A DNA stretch of 61,585 nucleotides from Halocafeteria seosinensis. Its lineage: Eukaryota > Sar > Bigyra > Bicosoecida. Every line of letters starts with the position of its first letter. The first letter of the stretch is position 1. The position numbers and the translations under genes were made by a program. The notes under the pieces are model-generated. The model did no database searches. It was given only the letters and a program-made list of their open reading frames with translations, and was not told where the DNA came from. Of the stretch, positions 11,895 to 21,796 are shown piece after piece. The stretch spans positions 1 through 61,585 of the forward strand of contig LVLI01000585.1 of assembly GCA_001687465.1 (NCBI GenBank), written 5' to 3'.

Positions 11895-14800
11895 TCACCA
11901 TCTTCCATTGTTGTCCACGGAGGTAGCCTCTTCTTTTCGTTGCACAAAGTAGCGACGGATGAGGTTCTCTATTCTTAGGTAGTGCATTAGCGCGCCGCGG
12001 AGATCTTGCTGAGAGAAAGGCTTAGGAATGAAGTAGGACATCCCCGCCTCCGCACATAACTCCCGGTCCCGTTGGAGTATAGAAGCGGTTACGGCGACTA
12101 TCCACGGACGTTGATGAGCCGGAAAATCAGGGTCCTTCAAAACGTTCCTAGAAAATGTTAAACCGTCCATTACAGGCATGCTTAGATCTAACAAAATGAT
12201 GTCAAACTTTGGTGATGCATTCTTTACCGTTTCCTTGGCAATCGTACCGCTGCTAGCGGTGTCGTACGAAATACTAAGTCTTCGGAGTAGGGCGCAGGCA
12301 AAGTTTACGTTGGTCTGAGAATCATCAACAACCAATACACGTAATTCACTTAGTGTCCGCGCTCTTCCCAGATCTAGTATCTCTTTGGGAAAAAACGATC
12401 CCGCAGACGTTGAGACACCCTCTTCGTTCATCTCAAGTCCCTCGGGATCACTTGGCGAACATGCTGAGGTAGCTTCACTCGTGTGCGCGATAATATCTTC
12501 GGAAACAGACGCGTCCATTTCACCCAATTCTTCGGGGACCTTTGATTCCCTATGATACGTTTGCTGCGTGTTTGCTCGTGCTCTTTCATTGTTCGCCTCC
12601 TCTGTGCGTCTACCCAAACTACTTATATCTCTCCAATATGAACATAAGTAGTTGATTTGAGGTAATGCAACCGATTCTTCCGGGTGAACAGATCTAGAAA
12701 TCACAGAACATGTTATTTCTTGTGCTTTGTTCAAGGACAACGGTCGAGTCGCTACGTATGTCGAAGCGGAAACATTGTTGGATATATATCGCTCGCTGAA
12801 GTCGTCGGGATTATGCGGTTCCTCGTGTGCGTTGTGCCCTGCCACCAGTGAATCAATGAGTGTAGGACTATCACCTAAGCTGTCTGAGCTTTCAAGAGAA
12901 GATTCGCCCCAAGAAACAAAATCCAAGGCCTCAGCACCTCCATGAGACATCGGATAACTATGCTGTCCCTCAGTGTCGTGCGCCCTGCTCACCTGCTGCG
13001 GTGGAAGATGAATGCCGGCAGTCAGCACCGCCCTCCGTGATGGAGCCAGTATTAACACAGGAAGCCGCGACGAGATTATACTATTCAAACATTCAGCATC
13101 TTCAGATGTTTTAAGGGAATCCAAAGACACTACGAAAAGACGCTTCTTAATTCTCGGAGACGATGGACTGCGTTGGAGTGTCGGATCCTCCTCGTCCGAA
13201 CACAGGGACTGTGCAATAGTCCCCAACGTTGGTGCTCTTTCTCCCTCACGACGCGAAAAAAAATTGTTATCTCTTTCAAATCTCTTCACCCAGCGAAAGC
13301 TAATACTGCCAGGCTCATCAGGGTCAAGAAGGTCATCCTCTGCGGGGGAGCTCGGTAACTCTTCGCCTTTAAAGGAAGTAAATTGCTCCAAAGAGGTCGA
13401 GATACGAGCACCGCACTCGAGAAACCGTTGAGCAACAGCTCGATATCCAGAGGGGGATGTCTCAGCAATGTAGACGAGAGTTTCACTGTTGTTTCCACCA
13501 GATATCGGCTTGAGGCCCGCATCTGGGAGCGTGCCGTCAATGCTTGTAACATCCGAGTTCGACCCTTGGCTAGAACAGCAGTGCTCACAAGAATTCGGTG
13601 CCGCCTGCAAAGAGAAGCAGATGAAAAATGAGGAACCGCATCCTCTCTTGGACGTAACAACAATGTCACCACCAATCATCTCAACGAGGCGTTTCACGAT
13701 TGGTAGGCCCAGACCTGTTCCCCCGTAGTACCGTGCGATACTGTCTTCGCCCTGGTGAAACTTGTCAAAGAGCTTGGGGCCCAGTTCCTTGTGGATCCCG
13801 ATGCCAGTGTCTGCTACCTCGAGCACGATAATCACTCCATCATGAACTTGCTCCGCATTTGCATTCGTGTTGCCGTCATAGCTTCCACGAGGGCGCCTAC
13901 TACGATCGCTGTACACAACCTCATGTACACTGCGACGGTTGCTCCAGCAAAATGGCAACTCATTTACATCATTGGAAAGATAGCGGCGCGGATCAAGTAG
14001 ACGGGCGTCCTTGGCGAATTGCTTCGATGGTACGCGAATAGCAGTGAACGATACCAAAATCGATCCCTGTTCCGTGAACTTTGCCGCGTTACCGAGTAAA
14101 TTTATAAGAATTTGCCGAAAGCGTACAGCGTCCCCGAATACAAATTCCGGCGGTTCAAAGAGCTTTCGCCTTCGCAAGGAGGACTTCACATCATCCGAGA
14201 CAACCGATCCAGTGTCATCCACGCAGTAGCATTGCAAAGTGTAATCTAGGCTCACATTTTTTCTATGGCATTGGTACGATAGCAACTCTGTAACGTTTTC
14301 CACATTCGTGCGGATCGAAAAGGGGATGTTTTCTAGCCGCGTCTCACCCAATTCATATCTGCAGCGATAAGCAATAGTCACGACTCATAAGCTCATTCCT
14401 GAGATCTCTACGACTGTGATATAACGTACTTCGTCAAGTCCAAGACATCGTTTAATAGTCCACACAGGGTTGACCCACTATTGGCAATAGTTTGAAGATA
14501 CTCTCTTTGCTCTTCAGATATTGACGTTTCCATAAGTAACTCTGCATGTCCAAGGATTGCATGTAGAGGAGTTCGCAACTCATGGCTTATCATTGAAAGA
14601 AATGTATCGTTGGCTTGTCGTTTTTGTTTTTCCATGTCTGCCAACTTGCGCAGCCGACCCCGCTCATGCTCCAGCAATTGAGCTTGTTCGATTGCTTGGG
14701 AAAAATGATTAGCAGCATCCTGAAATAAGCTCTTATCTTCGTCCGAAAGGTCAATTTCTTCTTTCATGCATACCAATATTAACCCATACACATAGTCTCC

Positions 14801-16031
14801 GGACTCTTGAGTAGATTGTTCGCTTACACAGCCAGATTCCTCCATTCTAACGGGATCGATCACGCTTTTATGGCATCTGACTTCCACTTCACTAAAATCA
14901 CCAATCAAATACTTTTCCAATGGAATATTACTTGAAGACTCCCGTTGATCTTCCATAACCCCCCAAGCACTGTCCGCAGGAAGCCGTACACGGAATCCAT
15001 ACCAGTTATGCCCACTTCTACAGGTTTCAGGCTGCTGTTCTTCTGGACTAGCGGGAGCCAGTATATTGCTTAACAGTGGAAACGGGGCACCGGGTCCGAG
15101 GAGGTAAGCAACAGTAATCGGTGACAGTCGACATCCGGCACCATTAGCAAGTACTTGTCTTACTTCCTCGACAACTTTAGCACTCCCAAAATTCACCTCA
15201 AACGACGGAACGAGTTCAGTGTTGGAGCTGGCCTGGGCGTTGGCCAACTCATCACTTGTTTCGCCATCTACCACTGCAGCCGAGAAGAACACCTGATTGT
15301 TCGGGTACAGACTCTGACTAGAAGTGGCTTGGGCTTCCGCAGATTTCTCATCACGTGTAGTCGGAAAGGATAAAGCAACGGAAGAAATATCGTCAAGGTG
15401 TTTCGACATTGCATTGGCAGTGTTTTCAACAACTTCCTGGACTGTGGTCGCCGTATTGATCTCATCAGCAATTCGTCGACCTACCACCGCTTGTTTTTTT
15501 TCATGCCTCAGGCGCTTCTCTCTTGTCACTTGAGCTTCGATTCGCTTAAACACTGTAGTCGCTACTTCATTCGTAGCAGAAGGCAAGATAACAGCAGCAT
15601 ACACACTGACAATAGCAGCTCCCACTTTCATGAGCATGGAGAACCAGGACGATTCCAACGTTGCCACAACCGTGCTGATCATCATTCCCAGATGGCTAAG
15701 TCCGCAAGCCGCGATAAAGAGTTGGAAAATAAGGAGAATCCTACTCAGATCCTGCAGAGGGAAAATGAAAACACCGGCAGGAAACCATCATGCCAATAAC
15801 CTTCCCCGGCTCTATTGCAGCGCAAATGCTTACTTCAACCACCTCCGTGTACTTGTATCGCGTGTACACCATGTACGCTGATATCGCCGTATAGGCCAAG
15901 AAGAGAGAAACATCCGCCGTGGCGCCTGTGGCCTCCACTCCAAAGCCATGGGGGCTTCCATCGAAGGATGCCAGGGACTCGCATGGAGTCTGTTGTGTAC
16001 CTTGCGGCAAGAGGCCTCGCAAGGATCCCAT
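11895..16031 (-). CDS. Ethylene-receptor-like hybrid histidine kinase, catalytically intact copy
   Basis: Exons 15834-16031, 14430-15751 and 11895-14358 give about 1327 aa. Three N-terminal membrane helices resemble the ETR1 ethylene-binding domain: Asp40 and Tyr47 in helix 1 (spacing as ETR1 Asp25/Tyr32) and Cys82/His86 in CGLSH of helix 2 (as copper ligands Cys65/His69). A GAF-like region follows, then a coiled linker and the phospho-acceptor site ISHELRTPLH with His456. An HATPase has N-box LINLLGNAAKFT, DTGIGI, and GGTGLGL. Then comes a degenerate receiver-like segment (LVYIAETSPSGYRAV, ending in TRPLSL) and a full C-terminal receiver with VVDDS, the Asp in LLDLSMPVMDG, and PKPF. Expected role: membrane sensor passing phosphate His to Asp; binding of copper or ethylene is inferred. 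The paralogue at 17617 is transcribed the other way. Start chosen at the Met aligned with the paralogue. Confidence 0.85.
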
Positions 16032-16399
16032 CACTGTATACACCCTCTCTGTATCACACACCCATACACCAGAAGGAGAGACTGAGTTTGGGGCGACTCT
16101 GAGAGTGTCTCTCTGCAAGGATGTATGTGCTTATGGGCAATCGTCTCTTGTTCTACGCTAAGTAAAGTGGAACACCTCAGTCCCGAGGACGTCCCAAATG
16201 AGGCGTATGTGGCTGTGCTCCACCCACCATGCATCATCGACGTGAACACCACAAACATGATAACTGGTTGAGACTATACGGTGGTGTACTGAATCCGTCA
16301 TCCACGGACAAGGTTTTCGGCGGAAAATGACTCGATTGACCCGGTCGACCCAGGCGTACCACGGAAAATTCAGGCTTCTGCACGTCCAACTCTATTGTG

Positions 16400-16747
16400 T
16401 CACGTAGTGTCTTTAACCTTCTCATACGTTTCATCCGGATAAATATTCGGTTGCAACATTTGCTGAAAGGTCACTGAGTATGCTCTGTGGACTCGTTCTT
16501 CAGCGTTCTTTATGGACCGGAGACCGGAGCAGCCGACGATTAGGGCCCAAAGTGCAACGTGAACGTGCCTCCGTTGGTCGAGAGACAATTCGTATACAAT
16601 ATTGCATGCAAATATAACCAATTCAAGCATGTTAACAATGGGAAAGGATAGAAAGCGCTTGTTGTTGATGGGTCTTACACTGTCCTCTTTGACTCCTTTC
16701 GACTCGACTACGTTGGAAGTCTGAATTACGCTCGCTTTCCTTGGCAT
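16400..16747 (-). CDS. Hypothetical 115-aa protein in the kinase spacer
   Basis: An ATG-started frame of 115 aa with one hydrophobic stretch (FPIVNMLELVIFACNIVY) and charged ends. It sits in the spacer between the two divergent kinases. A second open stretch in another frame (16234-16434) continues the same direction, so this could be two pieces of a decayed or spliced gene. No family recognised; it may be spurious. Confidence 0.25.
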   Translation of the reverse strand: MPRKASVIQTSNVVESKGVKEDSVRPINNKRFLSFPIVNMLELVIFACNIVYELSLDQRRHVHVALWALIVGCSGLRSIKNAEERVHRAYSVTFQQMLQPNIYPDETYEKVKDTT

Positions 16748-16909
16748 TCACGGGGCAGGCCAACTGGAAGAAGACGTTACTTCAGTTGCCTCGAGCTTTC
16801 TCCGGTCGGCGAGATGTATTTTACTGCCATATACATTGCTTCTTGTGCTGGTTTTGACTCACTACTTGTACCACATTGACGAGGTGAGACGACCACCAGT
16901 CAGCACACA

Positions 16910-16974
16910 TAGCCCACCGGCCGGGAAGGTGACCGCATCCTCTTAACGAGGAGCAGTATGCGCCCGTGTTAAGC
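16910..16974. repeat. Dispersed 65-bp repeat, copy B
   Basis: Five substitutions separate it from copy A at 1421-1485 and there are no indels. The conserved core includes TCCTCTTAACGAGGAGC and CGCCCGTGTTAAGC. It lies in the same orientation as copy A, upstream of a plus-strand gene in both cases. Confidence 0.85.
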
Positions 16975-17231
16975 AGCGACGGGCCCGCTGTTCCTGCAGC
17001 CTTGCTGACATGCGCCGTTGAGGGAACACAGCACTGGCAGTCAGTGATCCGACAGCACTTATACATGTACTACAAACTCGTTCATAAGTTATTTCGGAAC
17101 TTACAAAAACTATGATAGTGGGCTGTATACGCCTGCGACGCTGCTTGTGTATTTCTTTTCTTTCATAACTCCAGGGACTTTAACCTCTTGTCAGTCAAAA
17201 TACCGCTACCCGCTGTGCGCACACACACATA

Positions 17232-17249
17232 TGTGACAGATAGCCCACC
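17232..17249. repeat. Partial copy C of the dispersed repeat
   Basis: The 18 bp TGTGACAGATAGCCCACC match 1412-1429 exactly and are also preceded by a CA tract. Similarity fades right after this block. Confidence 0.7.
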
Positions 17250-17616
17250 AGCTGGGGACTTACAATGATCCAGTCCTTTTTATCAGGGGTTTCCGACTAC
17301 GCCTAAGCTGTCTGGTGCAGAGGAGCAATTGTAGGATGTTGCGCAAATGGTTGCATTTAGTAATGCCCAATACAGTTGAATACACACACGCCAGTACAGT
17401 GTATGGAGAGGGCACTTACTATAGTTGAAGTTGAATACGACTTGCGATGGTGTGAGTCACTGAGACCCAGAGTGACGTTCTACGAACACTCCGTGAATCT
17501 GCATCCAGTCACTCTACTAGTGGATCCACATGGGGGTGCAATGGTAATCCTGGAGCCCAAGTAATAGGTTGATAAGCACGATAAATAGACTCATACCGCT
17601 CTACAACGAATTTAGA

Positions 17617-20600
17617 ATGCGGGGCATACGGGCAGCGGCAGAACGAACTACCCCCTGCGAACCTTTGACGTCATTCGACGAGAGCCCACATGTCCTTGGA
17701 GTAACTACGACGGCCGCCACGGCGGATGTGGCTTTGTTTTTGGCTTATACAATGATATCCGCGTTTCTACTGCGCATGAGATATAAGCATAAAAATGTCG
17801 TAGAGGTATGTGTACAGTGTATGTGCCTTCAGCTGGAGCGGGTCAGCAGACGTGAACGAATGAAATTGCAGGATGTCAGTCGTATACTATTGCTATTTCA
17901 GCTATTCATAGCCGCGTGCGGACTTAGTCATTTAGGAATGATGGTCAACATGGTGGCGGCCACTGTCGGAGCGAGTTGGTTCTCTATGCTCATGAAAGTT
18001 GCTGCCGCGCTGATTAGCCTCTATACAGCGGTGGTTCTCCCTGGGGCCACTCATGAAGTAGCTTCAAAGTTGTACGCGAAGATTGAGAATCAAATATCAA
18101 GAGAGGAACGGCTCAAAATAGAGAAAGCACAGGCGCTTAAAGCTAGAAAAATTGCGGATGAAATCAACGCAGGAACTTCGGCTTCGGAAGTTGTGCAATC
18201 GGTGGTGAGTAGCACGGTCAAACATGTCGAAGGGATCCGAGCTGTCGGAATTTCGGTACCTACAAACTGTGATCCACAAGATGGTGCTGTGCATTTGTTT
18301 GAGACGCCAGAAGTGAATTCGGGTAGAGCCGTCTTTTTCAGGTCCAGAGCCCTGGCTGAAGCCCCACCTAGCCAAAGTGATTCCACGTCGACGCTTTCAA
18401 GCTCACTGAAGATTGGAATGGTGGCTGCGCTGCGTCTTCATCAGTGCAGTGATAAAATCGCTAACGAAATACGCCAGGTGATGGCAGCTGGTGTAGGCCA
18501 AGTCGTGTCACCGGAGACCGCTGCCTTTCTTCTCGGGCCGAATGCAGACGCCCAACTCTTGGCGAAGATTGCTCATTCAATTCGCCAGTCCGAGCTTATT
18601 GATCAACAATCGTCTGGAAGTAATTCCTCTGTTTCCCCCATGGTTGAGTGGTCCAAATGGTATGCTTGCCGAATTCGAGTTCCTACTGATTCCTTCTGCG
18701 AGAATGCTAACTCCGAGTCCCCATTAAACGTACGGAAGGAATATATGCTCGACGAGACCGATCAATTGTTTCCCCGACGCAACTTCAACAGTAACGGGCT
18801 TGAGAATAGTACGGTATCTATAGCAGTATCGCAGCCTCCATCAACTGCAGATCCAACGACGGATTCTCCTAAGTGCTCCTGGAGCTATATGTATGCCGTC
18901 ATGCTTGTATGCATACAGGAAGACTCATCTATAGGTGAAGCAGAAGTTGGTACTTTCGAGGATATTACCAATCAGTGTTCTCGGACAATGGAGCAAATTC
19001 GTTTGGTGGAAAATGAGCACGAGCGACTGCGAAGCCTTGCTAAAATCGAGAAGCAAAAGCGACAAGCGAACGACACGTTTCTGTCAATGATAAGTTACGA
19101 ACTTCGTACACCGTTGCATACCATCTTGGGATATTCAGACCTATTGTTAGGAACGTCTACGACCGACGAGCAGAGGGAATTCTTGCATACGATTGTTAAT
19201 AGCGGATCCACTTTATGCGAACTACTCAACGATATTCTAGACTTAACCAAGTAAGTGGAATCGAAGAAATGTGCATTTTCGGGATTTTATGTTGACGTTT
19301 CTGGGGGTTGAATCATTGCAGGTTCGAGCTCGGTGAAATCAACGCCGTCGCAGCGCCCTTTTCAGTAAGGGCCAACATTGAGACTGCGCTCCGGCTATTT
19401 TCACCTCGCGCACAAGACAAGTCTACCAGTATCAACTACATATCGCAATGCTATAGGCTCGACTGGCGTGGAAGAATAGCTTATGACGATATAAAGGGGT
19501 CTTGGTCCGAATGGAAGAATTTTGAGCCACCCGAGTTTGTTGTCGGAGACGAAGTGAGGTTGCGGCAAATCTTGATCAAGCTGCTAAGCAATGCCGTCAA
19601 ATTCACTGAAGGTGGTTCCATTTTGATATCGGCAACCACGGTACGCGTAAATGGGGAACATGCCAAGAGAAACCCTCTCTTGATGGATCCGGCTGAGTAC
19701 CTCTCTAGTGCGGTGGAATCACTGCCCTTTTGCTGGAAAGAGCGCAGATACGAGCATTCAGTGGTGTATCAGAGTTGCAGTTCTAATGATGGTACACAAT
19801 CCTCTACTGGGGAACCAAGGGAAGAAGATGGAGTCAGTACGAGTCCTCGGAATGTCATGGTCGAGGGAAATCACGATACTGTCGTTCTGATAGTGGAAGT
19901 GGCAGATACTGGGAGTGGCATTGATACCAACTGTGGAGAAAGTATCTTCGAAATGTTCCAAAGAGGGGCAAGCAGGACGAGAGGTACAGGATTGGGCCTT
20001 GCAATGGTAAGAAACCTAGTAAAGATGCTCGGAGGAGAAATGGTTGTAACTTCGAAGAAAGGACTTGGTTCATCGTTCTTCCTATGTTTCTCCATGCAAG
20101 CTGCGAACTTGAGTTGCTCCCATTGTAATGAACTCAACGAAGATTCCAAAGGCGTATCGGACAATGATATTGAGCCAATGTCGCCTCAAAGTGGAGCATT
20201 TCCGGAAGGAGTTAGTGCTATCGTTTTCCAATCGTCCCTCAGTGACTATCGAGCGACAGTGCAACGTCTCTTGGAAAGCGGAGCGTCAGTCTGCACCTCT
20301 GAGGAGGAGTTTGCGGGACTTGGGGGCAATATTTTCCCGTTGCATCCCAGTTCTTGGGAGGAGACCCTTTCCGACAGGATAACACATGACATAGAGCTTT
20401 ATGACACGTATCAGTGTTCGACAACTTTGTCAATAGGAAGGCTGACGCGACTTGTCTGTGGTGGAAGTGGCAATGATTCAGGGTTTTTTGGCACCGGCTC
20501 CAAATCACGCTTACTAGTCTTAGACTACCGTTGTCTCCGTACGGAACAAGATGTTACTTACTTAAATACGCTCATAGCGGAGTCAGTCCCAATGCTTTTG

Positions 20601-21755
20601 CTCGCTCCTTCCAGAAGGATCCTGGTAGAAACCGGCGTCAGTATTCCTGGTGTGGAACTTCCCGGAATTCTTCCCCGCGAAGTCCGTGATGCAGCGCAAC
20701 ATGTTCAGCAGGACTCTGAAGAAATGGATCTCACATCGTTGAGCCAGGTTGCGGATGATGATACCGATTCAGATGATGACGGCCCGCAGCTTGTAGATGA
20801 GGTGATTTCAGCTGATAGAAGAAGGGCAACGCAGTTTCAACCGCTGGCAAATAAAAATTCCAGGAACGCTGAGAATATCATGGTCTATACTGGTACTCAG
20901 CCACTGGCGTTAGCACAGGTTGCGGAGGTCGTTGCCACGGTAATATCTTGTTCTAGGTCTGTACGGTATTCAGCGTATCCGTTGTGGTCTTTCCTGGGAT
21001 CATATTTCGATACAGCAAACGCATGTAGCGTTGTAAATAACGGAGGCACTGTCGCTCGTCCAGCATCATACTTCTTAGATCAGGAAAATTCTGCTCATTC
21101 GAAAAAAGCATGTCCCATCGCAACTTCTGTCAAACGCGATCGGAACGCTAGCTTGTCACCAAAGGTTGCTGAAGGAATGCAAGTAGTGCCGCAAGAGGGA
21201 GTTTATTTGAAAACGGGGGCGTTTTTTCCTCAAAGCACCCGTGAAAGTACTACCGAGGGTACTCTACGCGTTATCATCGTTGACGAGGACCCTTCGAACT
21301 CGGAGTACGTTTCACGGCTTCTGGAAAGAATTGGGGTCGACTCTGAGGTCGCCAGTGACGGGAAAACTGCGACAGAGAAGATCAAGGACGCCACACCCAA
21401 GTTTGACGTGATGTTGCTCGACTTGGATATGACGACAAATTACGGCTTTTCTATTCTAGAAAATGTAATGAAGGATGGGGTGGTACCTCAAGTAAGGAAA
21501 CCTGTTTGTATAGCTACGACAGCATCGGTTTTGCAAGCTGACAGGGAAAGATGCACAGACGCGGGTGTTTCGTATTTTATTCCGAAGCCGTTTCGCTCCG
21601 GCGACATTTCTCAGGCGCTTGAATACTATCGCAAGCTCGAAGGCTACGCAAGACGGTATTACTATGAGAACCTTCATACTGTCGATGAAATGGACTACTA
21701 TGCCTCATCGAGTGATCAATGGATTGGTCTACAGTCTGTCACTCATAATGAATGA
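17617..21755 (+). CDS. Ethylene-receptor-like hybrid kinase lacking the phospho-acceptor His
   Basis: Exons 17617-17805, 17872-19250 and 19322-21755 give about 1333 aa. The architecture equals the paralogue at 11895: three helices with Asp37, Tyr44 and Cys79/His83 (CGLSH), a GAF-like region, DHp, HATPase, degenerate receiver and a C-terminal receiver. In the DHp motif the residue is Tyr472 (ISYELRTPLH, codon TAC) instead of His; one C-to-T change would explain it. The HATPase keeps an Asn in LLSNAVKFT, DTGSGI and RGTGLGL. The receiver keeps VDED, the Asp in LLDLDM and PKPF, although the MPVMDG loop has become MTTNYG. It can probably bind ATP but not autophosphorylate, so a regulatory or heterodimer role is inferred. 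The first intron is 66 nt, stop-free and in frame; its position and phase match the paralogue, which supports splicing. Confidence 0.85.
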
Positions 21756-21796
21756 GATATACTGATAGTGCAAGCTGCGCAGCGCGAAGCGACGAA

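Larger units (their letters stand above)
16032..17616. other. Divergent promoter spacer of the histidine-kinase pair
   Basis: 1585 bp separate the two kinase start codons. The stretch holds the dubious 115-aa frame (16400-16747), dispersed repeat copy B (16910-16974), a CA tract and a partial repeat copy C (17232-17249). Both kinase promoters must be here or in their 5' leaders. The kinase-2 frame is open upstream to 17569, but without an ATG. Confidence 0.6.
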
